A stretch of 64,000 nucleotides of DNA from NCBI RefSeq assembly GCF_018873765.1, contig NC_057921.1, positions 64,531,557 through 64,595,556 on the forward strand, given 5' to 3'. Shown here one piece after another: positions 34,616 through 45,369 of the stretch. The notes under the pieces are model-generated. The model was not told where the DNA came from, made no database searches, and saw only the letters and a list, made by a program, of their open reading frames with translations. A program made the position numbers and the translations under genes. Each line of letters starts with the position of its first letter. The first letter of the stretch is position 1. This DNA comes from Telopea speciosissima. Lineage: Eukaryota; Streptophyta; Magnoliopsida; Proteales; Proteaceae.

Positions 34616-34999
34616 TTATTTCATCCCTCTCAGCTTCATTTTTGGGCACTGTGTCGAACTCAGTTTGTCACCTTTGAGAACAGGAACATTCCCAGGTTTG
34701 CAATCTAGCATACTGAACCTCTCCTGAATACGATCAACATAAGCCCTCTGAGAAAAACTTAGTAAACGGCGAGAACGATCCCTATGGATCTCAATGCCAA
34801 GGACAAAAGAAACTTCACCAAGGTCCTTCATGTCAAATTCCCTAGATAATAGGTGCTTTGAGTTATGCAACATCCCTAGGTCACTACTATCAAGCAGGAT
34901 GTCATCCACATAAAATATGAGAAAATAAAATTTGCTCCCACTGACCTTGTGATATATACTCTGATCCACTTTGTTTTTCACAAAATCGAATGAAATCAC
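34616..34999 (-). pseudogene. Copia reverse transcriptase fragment
   Basis: Contains SIYHKVSG, the catalytic FYVDDILL, the LSREFDMKDLG motif, LGIEIHRDR and LSFSQRAYVDRI, in normal copia order and spacing. The N-terminal RT half lies at about 35000-35130 and upstream, in broken frames. Confidence 0.85.
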
Positions 35000-35134
35000 G
35001 ACACTGTCAAACTTTAAATACCACTCCTGGAAGCTTATTGGAGACCGTAAATAGACTTCTTGAGTCTACACAAGATGGTCTGAACCATCCACCGCAAAAC
35101 CCTTAGGTTTAAATCAACAAGCTCTCAAACAACA

Positions 35135-35809
35135 TTATGTTTCATCGATCACCTCATCTCTCATCACGTCTAACCACAAATCTAACTGAGAACTAGAAAC
35201 AACGCCCGAATAAGTAATTGGATCAACCACACAACCTATGTCGTAGTCATGTTCTCCTAGATAAACCTCATAGATAGATGGTATAGCTGAATTTCTCTCC
35301 CTGATGGATTTTCGTAATGGTGCTACCACTGCCTCACCTTGAATATAAGGAATCTCAGCTGGAACTGCATCAATGATAGGATCCTCAACCGCATCCCAAT
35401 TAAGAGGAATCTCATCAGGTGCTACATGAATGTCAGGGACCGTATCAATATCAGGCTCCTGAACTCCAGCAGGTGTAACCAATGGCATAGTATGCCCCAC
35501 ATCCGTTTGAATAGGTAGAAGAACAGGTACTGATGTACCAACCATGTGACTATCTTGAGCAGTCTGAGAACAATCTTTCTTTTCGGCCACATCCAATTTC
35601 AGAAACTTCGCTGTCTGTAACTCCACAATCCTAGTGCCTCCGCAGGGATTATAAAATTTATATCCCTTCGAATGATCTGGGTAGCTGACAAAATAGCAAC
35701 GTGTAGTCTTGGGATCCAACTTGTTTAAAGTCAGATTATACAACTTCACTTCTGCAGGGCACCCCCAAACTCTAAGATGGTTTACACTGGGTTTACAGTC
35801 CGTCCACAA
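35135..35809 (-). pseudogene. Copia integrase C-terminal/linker fragment
   Basis: Begins in the conserved LRVWGCPAEVK ... KLDPKTTRCYFVSYP ... GYKFYNP block that follows the copia integrase core, then a long acidic/Pro linker with repeats around DIDTVPDIHVAPDEIP, then a KSIRERNSAIPSIYEVYL motif that precedes RT. The open frame is 224 codons, unusually long for the element. Confidence 0.8.
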
Positions 35810-36119
35810 CTCAAATGGGGTAAGAGGAACGCTTAAGTAGGTACACTGTTAAGGATATAAAGAGCAGTTTTCAAGGCTTCACCCCATAAGAAATTAGGTA
35901 AATTTATCCTACTAATCATACTCCTCACCATATCCATAAGGGTGCGGTTACGCCTTTTGGCGACCCCATTTTGTTCAGGACTTTCTGGCATAGTAAATTG
36001 ACTAACTATTCCAGAGTCTTCTAGGAATTTGGTAAACGAGCCCTTAAGCTGTCTAGCATCGTCATGTCTGTCATAATACTCACCCCCACGATCAGATCTA
36101 ACAATTTTAATAACTTTCC

Positions 36120-36791
36120 CTAACTGTTTTTCAACTTCAATCCTAAATATCTTGACTTGTTAAGAGATTCAGACTTTTCTTTAATTAAGTACAGGTATTC
36201 ATATCGGGAATAATCGTCTGTAAAAGTGATGAAATAAAAATTTTTACACAATGTGGCTGAATAGGGACTACTGATGTCAGTGTGAATGACCTCCAACAGG
36301 TCAGAACTACGGACTGCAATTTTCTTCTTTATCTTGGTCATCTTTCTCTTATAACAGTCTATGCAAGTTTCTAGATCACTTTCGAGAGTAGGTAGGATGT
36401 CAGATTTTATCAGCCTTTCCACTCTTGCCTTAGAAATATGACATAGCATCTTATGCCACAGTGTGAAAGACCGTTCTTTAGGTAAGAGTCTTTTGGAAAT
36501 AATGTTTTCAACATTATAGGAGGTGTAGATATCATTGGGAGATAAACACAGTCTATACAATCCATTGGACATAATGCAGGAACCAACTTTACTTGAATTA
36601 AAAAACAAATTCACCATACTATTTTTTATTTCAAAATAGTAACCACCAATGTCCAACACTAAAATCGAAATTAAATTTCTCCTGAAGGACGGCACATAAA
36701 AAGTGTTCTTTAAAGTCAAATTAAAACCAAAATCTAATAATAAAATGACATCTCCCACGAACTCTACATCAGAATGTCCATTGTTTCCCAC
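36120..36791 (-). pseudogene. Copia protease end, gag-pre-integrase and integrase core
   Basis: Contains LKNTFYVPSFRRNLISI, then LWHKMLCHISKARVERLI with a C-x2-C zinc motif (CIDCYK), then IHTDISSPY...YFITFTDDYSRYEYLYLI of the integrase core. The HHCC and first catalytic Asp contexts are present. The frame ends in SRYLGLKLKNS, and the rest of the core (35810-36119) is interrupted. Confidence 0.85.
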
Positions 36792-36884
36792 GACCAGCCT
36801 TAATTCATCATTGTTTGGCCTCTGCCGGTTTATGAACCCTTGTATGATAAAAGCAACATGGTTAGTTGCACCATTATCAAGCCA

Positions 36885-37589
36885 CTAGGAACTGGATGGG
36901 GCTTCTGATATATTAGATTCACAAACAAAAGCCAAAGAATCATTACCTGATGGCCGTTTGAGCTTGATTAACCAAGCCTTGTATTTGTCGCAGTTCTTCT
37001 TTACGTGACCCTTCTTCTTGCAAAAGAAGCAGCGATCACTCTCTTTCTTGGGTCTCAAATTGTTAGTCTGATCGGACTGTTTATTGGTAGACTTATGAGT
37101 ATGATTTTTAGACTTTTTACTCTTACGGGCTTTGGAAGTAAACAGGGCAACATGCTTTTTGTCTTTCTTCAGTTTCTCGTCTTCAGACACAATCCTAGAA
37201 ATTAGGTCATTAATACTCCAGACTCCATCTTAGGAAATGTAGTTGGTTTGAATGATGCCAAATTCAGAAGGTAGGGTATTTAAGGCTTGATGGACAAGTA
37301 GGGCATCTAGAAGAGGAATGTTCAAGGCCTTGAGTTTGGTTTGGTAATCAACCATCCTAATAATGTAATCCTAACACCCCTAGAACCATCATATTGCATA
37401 TTAAATAGCCCTTACAGAAGTGTCACAATCTCAGCATTCAATGAAACTCTGTATCTCGTAGAAATTACATCTAGCAATTCCCTGGCAGTACACTGGTCAG
37501 GCATACCACATTTTAGGTGTTCCGATATCGACCTCTTTATGGACAGTATACTGAGTCTATTACTCTTTTGCTATGCAGCATGCACAGAC
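36885..37589 (-). pseudogene. Copia gag with zinc knuckle, N-terminus lost
   Basis: The 36885-37190 frame has a Lys/Ser-rich stretch and the knuckle CFFCKKKGHVKKNCDKY (C-x2-C-x4-H-x4-C). Upstream, in broken frames to 37589, are ISTRYRVSLNAEI and VDYQTKLKALNIPL-type gag sequences. Gag then stops abruptly at the junction with unit A2. Confidence 0.8.
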
Positions 37590-38930
37590 GATGAACAATG
37601 TCATTTATTGGTTTACCAAAGAAGAATAGATAAGGTATATTAAGGATAATATTGAAAATTTTTAAAAAAAAACAATAAATATGATTAATGTTATCTTGGT
37701 TTAGGCATCCAAACACAATATATGAAACATTAGGCCCCTTTACTGCAATTTCACAAAACATCAAGTACCTTAGATGCCATTTACCTATTTTTTTTAAAAT
37801 TGTAGTAAGGTATAGAGGGAATTTTAGTACCTTTATGTTTTCTGTTAGTTAGGTAACATTGAGTTAACTAGGTGAACAGACTCAGAAGGCTTTGAGATGA
37901 AAGGTGGTACATGAAAACGGGCCATAGTTGAGGAGGTGCCCCTATATTGCCCTTTTTTTTTTTTTTAAATATAACAAAGTATTTTATTTTACCATGTAAA
38001 TAGATGATAAGTCCATTTCGAGTTCTGATCATTGGATATAGAGGAGTGAGGACATGATCTAGATTAGTTGTGTGTCAAATTTTAGAGTCTAATTGAATTA
38101 AATGCCCTCTTTTGTATTGATGCACATCCCATGTATGTCTATGCATGTGTATGACTACCTTATATATTACCATGCACTCTCCCAACTTTGAGTTGGAATA
38201 AATAAGTTATATTTAAAAAAGAAAAAACACAGCATAAAAATAAATGGCTCACATTTATCTAATGTTTTTTATAAATATCATCTTCTATTGTTTTTTGTTT
38301 TAATTATAGCAAACCAAATTAAACTTATTTAAAAAATCTGTTACTTCATCCATAATAACATCACACAAAGTACATCTATGGGCTATACCAAAACAAAAAC
38401 AAAAAAAAGAGTAGATCTACGAGTGTAAGCCATAGTTTGACAGACATACAAAGCTCATTTTTAACCAAAATACTAATATCCAATTACCACATTAACGATT
38501 TAATGTCTAAAAGCATAAAAAAATAATTCCAATGATCATTTATCTTTAAATTCTTAAATCAATTGTCAATTAAAATCTTCTACAGTGCAGCAATACGTTA
38601 CAGTGCAGATATAATAGCTTAACACGTGGAGATTTTTCGGTAGAACACCGACCCTAAACCAAACTACGATCACCAGTTAATATCAAGTCGTGTAATGGTC
38701 CCCCATAACACTAACACGTGGTGTAAATTCAAAACAACCAAACAACTGTTTTTGGCCGATACTAAAATAATTATCAAATCAACATTTTTTTTGGTAAAAT
38801 CAAATCAACATCGGATACTAGCGAGATGTTTATCCTTGTGGGTGGAGAGATTCGCTATCAGTCCTATTTTTTAGACATAAGGTTCACAGATGTCAATATC
38901 TAACTGACACAATACCCTACAAATAATTTG

Positions 38931-39029
38931 GAGGTATGGGGTCAGCCTTTAGGGTGTGGGACCCACGCCTCATGAAGGGGTCAGATATTCCCACCCATCC
39001 CATCCCATGTGGGTACCTGATCCGGATTC
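38931..39029. mobile_element. 99-bp insert with 9-bp target duplication
   Basis: It lies between exact 9-bp repeats AATAATTTG (38922-38930 and 39030-39038). A1 has a single AATAATTTG at the same site (about 30517), i.e. an empty site. Terminal inverted repeats are weak. The insert includes GTGGGACCCACG and CCCATGTGGGTACC and resembles the window start (7-95). Confidence 0.8.
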
Positions 39030-39348
39030 AATAATTTGTAGGGGTAATATTCTCAATGGAATGGGACCCTCCTCCCTATTATCGAAAGCGGTATAGCATT
39101 ATTACCCAAAAGCCAAAGCATTCTCTTAATTATTGAAGTTGAGACGAGTAGTTGGTTCTCGTAGTCAGTCAATAATGCCCACCAACTCTCTCTCTCTCTC
39201 TCTCTCTCTCTTCCTCTCCCTCTACAAAAAGGCTACCAATAAACCGTTTTATTGGAATTTGGCAAGAGGTGGTGGTGGACCGGTGGTTGCAGGGATACTA
39301 GAAGAGAAAACTCTAGGATCTCTCTTTCTCTCTCTCTATATCTGGCTC

Positions 39349-39356
39349 TATATAAA
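39349..39356 (+). promoter_or_regulatory. TATA box of A2 small gene
   Basis: TATATAAA 58 bp before the ATG, in the same context as in A1. A CT tract lies about 140 bp further upstream. Confidence 0.75.
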
Positions 39357-39413
39357 AGGCCACCGTTTCAAAGGAATTTCATAGAGGCGGTGGAGTTTGC
39401 AGGGACACTTTGA

Positions 39414-39665
39414 ATGGAGTCAATAGTAGTAACTGTCCCGGCCGCCAGTGTAGGCGGAGGAGGAGGAGCAAAGGGACAGAAGAAGGGAGAGCAGTACAGT
39501 TACTTTGAGATGCCACTGCACTATCCGAGGTACACGAAAGCGGAGTACGAGACGATGGCGGAGTCGAAGCTTGATTGCTTGCTCTCACAGTATGGACTCC
39601 CTCTTATTGGAGATGTCCACCAGAAGCGCAACTTTGCCATTGGAACTTTCCTCTGGTCTTACTGA
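39414..39665 (+). CDS. DUF7722-type small protein, A2 copy
   Basis: An intact 83-codon single-exon frame, the same protein as the A1 gene except that its Gly run is five residues shorter (a difference in a GGA trinucleotide tract). The core MPLHYPRYTK ... LDCLLSQYGLP ... KRNFAIGTFLW is unchanged. The core promoter and 5' UTR are almost identical to A1, so the two copies are recent or have been kept alike by gene conversion. It is convergent with the B1 pseudogene 3.6 kb downstream. Function unknown. Confidence 0.75.
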   Translation: MESIVVTVPAASVGGGGGAKGQKKGEQYSYFEMPLHYPRYTKAEYETMAESKLDCLLSQYGLPLIGDVHQKRNFAIGTFLWSY

Positions 39666-40301
39666 TCGTCTGATCAGAATATCATCAGATCTTGGAGTCT
39701 TGTCGATGTGTTTCTTAAATTCCCAACCCCCCCCCCCCCTCCCCTCCCCTCCCCTTGCAGAAGTATATGCTTAGTTATGCTAAGTATTATCTTTTATTGT
39801 AGTAGAATCGGATCCAGCTTTTATGTATAGAAGATAGTTAGTAGCAGATGAATTTCCTAATCTACTCTTCTTCTCCTTTCTATGTTTTCAGTTTTTACTC
39901 TCCTTACCGCAAAAAGTAAACTTTGTTACGGCAAGGGATCGCGTTGGTATCTACACACCCAACCAATTAGAGGTAAAGAGAGGGTTCCTCTTTCCGCGAT
40001 TGTGGCAAGGAGAGAGAGACAGATTTTCCAAATTTACTTTTTCTACTGATAATTTCACCTTATTATTATCCTTTTCTACATAATTAAGAAGGAAAAAAGA
40101 TGTAGAGATAGAAAAAAGATTTGGGTGTGTACTTTGAAGGAAAACTTTCCAGCTCAGATTCTCAGACTGAGCCATTCTCACATGCCATAGGCGTACCTTT
40201 TTTTTGTGGTAAATGATAGGCATACTTTTGAAACCAATCTGCGGCCGTACGAGAGCCTATGCCAGAGAACCAAGGGGCATATGAGAATGGTTATAGTATA
40301 A

Positions 40302-40918
40302 TTACGGATGTCAAAATCAGATTGAAACTGTTTATCAAAATTCAATCGAGCTGTTTAAATTGAAATTGATAGATCGTTTAGTTAAATGATCTGGTTATAG
40401 TTTTAGAAATAATATCGTTTATTTAATTGATTTGGTTCGATTTAGATCGATTAATCCAATGGTTTCAAACAGTATAATCCAATTAAAATCGATTATAACC
40501 AAATCGTCTAACCATTTAAAAACCTAACAGTTTTATTTATTTATTTTTTGATAAATAAAAAATAAAAACCTAACAAGTTGTAATTACTAAGTAATCCCGT
40601 TTCTTCATTAATGATTTCCTTTCTCAACAAAAAAAAAACACCTAATAACTTAGTAAGTAATAAGTAATAACTATTAACTAACAACTAGTGTTAGTAAATA
40701 GAATAGTAAATGTGTATAGAACCGTCTAATCAAAACCGTGTAAAATCATATAGAACCATTTAACCAAAACCATTTAAAAATAGTTTAATCTAAACCGTTT
40801 ACTAAACAGTTCAGGTTTTGATTATGAGACCATTTAGTTAAACGGTCTGATTATGGTTTCTATCCTCAAACAGTTAAAACTGAACCGTTTAACTAATATC
40901 AGACCGTTTAACACCCTT
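40302..40918. mobile_element. 0.6-kb hAT-like MITE in A2, absent from A1
   Basis: A1 reads GATTATGGTACAACATTCAAC (in two pieces: TTATGGTAC, AACATTCAAC), whereas A2 has about 617 bp between TTATAGTATAA and AAGTACAACATTC. The ends TACGGATGTCAAAATC and inverted AGGGTGTTAAACGGTCTG are loosely complementary. The body is built of AACCGTTTAACTAA-like degenerate repeats. The flanks TAGTATAA/AAGTACAA may be an 8-bp duplication with two changes. Confidence 0.6.
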
Positions 40919-41609
40919 AAGTACAACATTCAACGGCACGAATTCATTGACTTCATTTTTTTTTTTTTTTCTTCTCAAGCTTGGCACCATTGGATGTTCA
41001 AACTGCCAAGTGTTGATATCTCCCCCAAGCAGCTACACTACACACTTTTAGGGAATTCTAATGCCTCTACGTCTCTCTCTCCTTTTAAGGAATTCTAGCA
41101 TCTCTATATTCCCCCCACCCCCAAAAAAAAAAATTTACTTTTATCTCTCTTCATCACATGAAATGGCCTTAATTATTGGCTTCATACGATATATGTATTG
41201 AGACTTCTATATAATTGAGAGTGGTCATCCTAGTGCTTGAATATGTTAAATTATCCAACCTTATTAAAATCTAAAGTATCAAGTGGAGAGATCCTAGTGA
41301 TATATGAAATCATTCAAGATCCTAGACTCTCTATTGGAGACCACCTCTAACAATTATTCCTGAGTCACTAGTGGATTTGTGACGTTGGTAAGCTCCTCCT
41401 TTTTTCTTGGGGGGAGGAAGCTCGGCTAGAAGTAGGACTTCACCCATGGTGAAGGAATTCCCTACCTTCATTGCCGTTGGATGGGCTCCTAAGGGCACAA
41501 ATGACTTCATACAATATGAAGTGAGGGAGGTACTTATGACCTAAGATTTCCTTTATACCATGGGTGAACAAAAACTTTCTCCAAAGGAGATACCAATAAT
41601 GTGATCAAA

Positions 41610-41740
41610 ATAACCCCAAGGGATTTGGTCCATTGATGATTTTGTAGTGGGTAGAGTGCCTCACGAAGCGTCTTACTTGGTGTCAAATCCTTTTGGTACC
41701 AACTTTTGGGCTACTCATCCTCTTTGGAGTGGAAACGGCA
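41610..41740 (+). repeat. SINE-like remnant in A2
   Basis: Homologous to 32695-32830 (CCCCAAGGG.TTTGGTCCATTG, TAGTGGGTA.AG). The B-box region is eroded (GGTGTCAAATCC). Confidence 0.4.
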
Positions 41741-41813
41741 TGTGAGGCCCGAATGGAATCATACCCACTGTCACAAAGGATGTTGTTATTGCTCTCTCGA
41801 GTCTCATCAAAGT

Positions 41814-43040
41814 GGACTTGGCTCCTGTCCTGCAGTGGCGGGAGCCGAAGCGTCCAGCACCACCCTGCAATTGCTCCACGTGGCAATGTCCTAATCTAAC
41901 GACATTATTAGATTTGATCCATTATTTTAATCCAGCCCTTCCATGTACGTACCTCTCTCACCCGCCCAGATCCCATTAAACCCGACCCGGTATATTTCGA
42001 GAGGGTCCCCATTTCGTCTCTTCGTTTTGCTTGAGCAATGACAAACCCTTGGGAGCTCTCACTATCTCCACTGGTTGAACAGAGAATGGCGAACGGCGAA
42101 AGGCGACAAAGCGTCCAACGACCGGCGACGAAAAGTAATGTGACTCTCCCCTCTTCTTCTCTCTCCTTTTCTCTTTCTCTCGGATTTGGCTCATTTTCGT
42201 TCCTGAAACCCTAATGAGGGTGCTATTAATTTTCAGTGGAAGTTTGTGTGTGTTTCTATGTTTCCTTGACATCCCTTGTTGAAGTTAGAGATTTAAACCG
42301 ATGGAAAACAGCCAAGCATCATATCCATCACTCTGTTCACAGAGATCCGCAGGTTCAGGCAACTCTCCTACACCCTTGATTGCCCTCTACTTGGGATAAT
42401 AGTGGGTAGGGTGGGTCCTCCTAATTTGCTGGTGTAGTTGTGAATCACTGAATTGATGAAATCGGAAAAGTGGAATGGCAAACAGAGATTAAACTATGTT
42501 CCTTTGTTGAGACTTTAGAACCAGAATAGTAAGTCGAAATTGAAATTGAAATTGACAATTAAAACCAAGTTGAATAGAAAATATTCTGTTTGGTCTTGGT
42601 TTTGAAAATTTTATTCAATTTGTTTCAGTTTTGTTTTTTAGTAGTTATTCAGGAACGAAAATGAGCCAAATCCGAGAGAGAGAGAGAAGAAGAAGAAGAA
42701 GAGGGGAGGGTCACATTACCTTTTGTCACCGGTCGCCTTTCACCATTCGCCGCCGTTTGCCGTTCTTCGTTCAACCAGTGGAGATGGTGAGATCTCCCTA
42801 AGTTTGTCTTTGTTCAAACAAAACGAAGAGACAAAATAGGGACCTTTCTCTTATTTTCGATTTGGTTTTCAAAAAGTAAAATATACCGGGTCAAGTTTAA
42901 TGAGATCTGGGTGGGTGAGAGAGGTCAAATAATGGATCAAATCTAATAATGCCGTTGGATTAGAATATGACCACGTGGAAGAATCGCAGGATGGTGCTAG
43001 AAGCTCCAACTCCCGCCACTGCAGGACAGGAGCCAAGTCC
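41814..43040. mobile_element. MULE with ~400-bp terminal inverted repeats
   Basis: The termini GGACTTGGCTCCTGTCC (41814) and its exact inverse at 43040 open arms of about 390 bp that stay recognisably complementary (for example TTTGGCTCATTTTCGTTCCT at 42185 against AGGAACGAAAATGAGCCAAA at about 42650). Perfect 9-bp repeats CATCAAAGT flank it (41805-41813, 43041-43049). The paralogous B2 site near 48152 is empty (GTCTCATCAAAGTCCAAAG). The 0.44-kb centre has no transposase. A short frame near 42282-42360 (EVRDLNRWKTAKHH) looks protein-like and could be captured host exon, but I do not recognise it. Confidence 0.9.
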
Positions 43041-43280
43041 CATCAAAGTCCAAAGACAACTCCAAATTATTTATTTTTATTATATCGTAACATAAGAAAG
43101 ACAAACTTTACATAATAGCCAACTTGGTACATAAAATATAATTACAGATCTGAAGCATGAACTAATTAAGTGCCTTATGGGTTAAATTAATTAATAACAG
43201 CTAGCTAGCGATGACCACTTGTGAACTATATTCAGCAGAAACGAAATGGAACGGAAGCTGATCAAAGCTATAAAATATAG

Positions 43281-43556
43281 TCATTCAGATTCAGAGGGCC
43301 AGAGGAAGGCTCCCATGGCAAACTTTCTCTTGTGTGGAAGATCCCCTATCACAGGCAGACCATACTCTCAGAGAAGGCAGTCGAGCTGCCATTCCGGCAT
43401 GGTCTCATAATCGGATTTCTTGTACCTTGGATAGTGCAGTGGCATCTTGAAGCACCGGTGCTTCTCATTCCCTTGCTTCCCGTTTCCTCTGAATACCGCC
43501 GGCAGCATTGTGTAATTAGCACAACCATTGAGGTGACCTGCAACTCCATTCATCAT
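43281..43556 (-). pseudogene. DUF7722-type gene, B1 copy, premature stop
   Basis: The minus-strand frame starts at 43556 (MMNGVAGHLNG) and has the family core FKMPLHYPRYKKSDYETMPEWQLDCLL, then a TGA where B2 has TCC (Ser), at about 43366-43368. Beyond the stop the same frame continues EYGLPVIGDLPHKRKFAMGAFLWP and ends at TGA 43281-43283. Two base changes relative to B2 are needed for the stop. A truncated protein of about 63 residues might still be made. The promoter (TATAAAAGGG at 43670-43679, minus) is intact. Confidence 0.8.
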
Positions 43557-43561
43557 CTTCT

Positions 43562-43564
<3 letters not shown>

Positions 43565-43613
<49 letters not shown>
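43565..43613. repeat. (CT)n microsatellite in B1 5' region
   Basis: About 24 CT units immediately upstream of the B1 start codon (5' UTR side on the minus strand). The B2 copy has a shorter tract at 48683-48703 and an additional GA tract at 48763-48806. Confidence 0.9.
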
Positions 43614-43615
<2 letters not shown>

Positions 43616-43669
43616 TTCTTCCTTACTTATAACTAATGAGTGCACTTGAAGGGAGGAGGGTGGGGGGTT

Positions 43670-43679
43670 CCCTTTTATA
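43670..43679 (-). promoter_or_regulatory. TATA box of B1 gene
   Basis: Minus-strand TATAAAAGGG about 115 bp upstream of the ATG; the same element precedes B2 at 48745-48754. Confidence 0.65.
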
Positions 43680-45116
43680 GATTTCATAGAGAAAAGAATG
43701 CACTCGAAGAAGAACACATCATGGAGAGCATTAGTAGCAGAAAGCGAAGCCGTTTCAATTAGACATGGTTCTTATCTTTTCTAAAATTATAGGGGAAAAG
43801 AAGGCCACAACGCCTGCACCTAGACATACAAGAGAAAATGACCGCACTGCCCTCGTGAAATGAAAAATCACACCCCTGTTGGATGCCCCTACATGTGCTC
43901 TAGCTCATTACCCCCGTGCTGGTGCACAAATCACACAGCCTCGTAGCGATCCCCCTCCCAAAATTATATTACGATAGAGGGTTCTCTGAGTATTTTGATG
44001 CTTTGATTACAAGCTAGGTATTGTAATACCGAATATTTGTTGTAGGGTTTTTTTTCCCATTACGAATTTACGATGGCTAGTGAAGTACAACGCTTAAGTA
44101 TTTAATACATGGATTAGTCAGGGTAATAGAGGATCAGGAAATAATCTCATTAGCACAATTTCAATTACAAAATGAGTATAAGAAGTAGCTAAATTACAAA
44201 AGATGATACTTTGTATTTTATAGTCATCTCATTTGATGGGTTTTGATAATTTTACAAACTTTGAACCGAGATTGAACAACTTTCCTTGCTTACTTTGCAC
44301 TAAAAATTTGACTATTGAGATGTATGTGAAGTCTTCTATCACATAGACGAACCAATGTACTTGTGAAGTAAAAAATAGTGTCACTAGGCATAGTGATACC
44401 TGGAAGATGTAGAACAGTAGATCGATCGAAGGCTTCCTTGTTACCTTCCCTTCTACTTGGTTTCTTCCTTGATCTGCCGTACCTACCAAGCCAAAAGGAT
44501 TAATAATATAATTGGAGAAAACAGACATGAATTAATGGTAGTTGCTTCGCATGTTGCTTAGGTGCAGTGACTGAAACCACATCATCCTAGTCTTTGCATT
44601 TTCCATTCCCATCTTTGCAAATTAAGAGGGTTCAGTGCACCACACAGCTAGCTAGCCCTCAACTGACTCTCCAATCATTAATAAAGAGTGTACGTGTTCT
44701 TCGGTTGGATTGCCCCACTAAGGTTAGCTGGTTGACGCTTATTTGTGTTGGATAATAGATTGCGTAGGCCGTAGGGCTGACATTTTTGGATGGGTAGATC
44801 TAGTTGATATAAAACTATCCAGAGGTGCATGCACATGCATGGGATGGTAAATATATAATTAAATTTGGGGCAAGAGTTCTCGGTGAGGAGTGTGGCCGTT
44901 CTGTGCATACGGGGCCAATGGGAGTTTGTGCGGTGGCATTAATATGGCGATCATTATTGCCTTTCATGGGGGTGGGTAGTCATTTTGCTCCCCTCTATGG
45001 ACGCGTAGGGTGCACACCCCCCTCTTAAAGAGCTTTATTGCTTAAATTTGTATCTAAAATTGACAAGTAACTAATGTAAATATGCCTGAAAATCATAATT
45101 GCCTACAATAACAATT
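43680..45116. other. B1 unit sequence without a gene
   Basis: Homologous to B2 48800-50300. Worn GC-richer segments near 43800-43960 and 44880-45020 look like old MITE remnants. No supported gene; the 44229-44528 minus frame is repeated only partly in B2 (49689-49880) and is broken there. Confidence 0.4.
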
Positions 45117-45369
45117 AGGGGTGAAACAGGCCCGAGTTGAGCTGGATTTTTTTAAAACCCTAGTCCAACCTTAAATACTCTTAGCTCAACCCAAGCCCAA
45201 CTCGGCCTTGGGTCAAACTGAGATATCTCAACCTAGGCCAACTCTGTCAGACTTAGCACGACCCAGCTTGGCCCTGATTGATCCTGATCGCGCCAGATTG
45301 ACCCGGATCTGCTTTGCTTTTTTGCGGACTAGGATAGGATCGGACAAACAGGACCAAACTTACACCCCT
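45117..45369. mobile_element. hAT-like MITE in B1, AGGGGTGAAAC ends
   Basis: The left end AGGGGTGAAACAGG and right end ACTTACACCCCT are loose inverted repeats and the interior has CCCAAGCCCAACTCGGCC / GGCCCGAGTTGAGC-type complementary tracts. B2 lacks it at the corresponding site (about 50330). A clear target duplication was not found. Confidence 0.5.

Larger units (their letters stand above)
32838..37589 (-). mobile_element. Ty1/copia retrotransposon, 5'-truncated and decayed
   Basis: Reading the minus strand from 37589 down: gag (zinc knuckle at about 37030), gag-pre-integrase and integrase core, integrase C-terminal part, reverse transcriptase with YVDD, RNase H, polypurine-like AGTAGGAGAA and a 398-bp 3' LTR. 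This integrase-before-RT order defines Ty1/copia. The upstream LTR and the gag N-terminus are missing: gag is cut at 37589, where array unit A2 begins. Many stops and frameshifts make it dead. Confidence 0.88.
37590..41813. repeat. Array unit A2 (A half)
   Basis: Homologous to A1 from 27711 onward. Relative to A1 it lacks the Pack-MULE, the 31454 MITE and the internal 220-bp duplication, and it has a 99-bp insert at 38931 and a 0.6-kb insert at 40302. It continues into B1 (43041-46250) across a MULE insertion. Confidence 0.85.

Noticed and set aside
43565..43649. Ser-Leu repeat C-terminus of a plus-strand frame
   Set aside because: It is produced by the CT microsatellite and is antisense to the B1 small gene.
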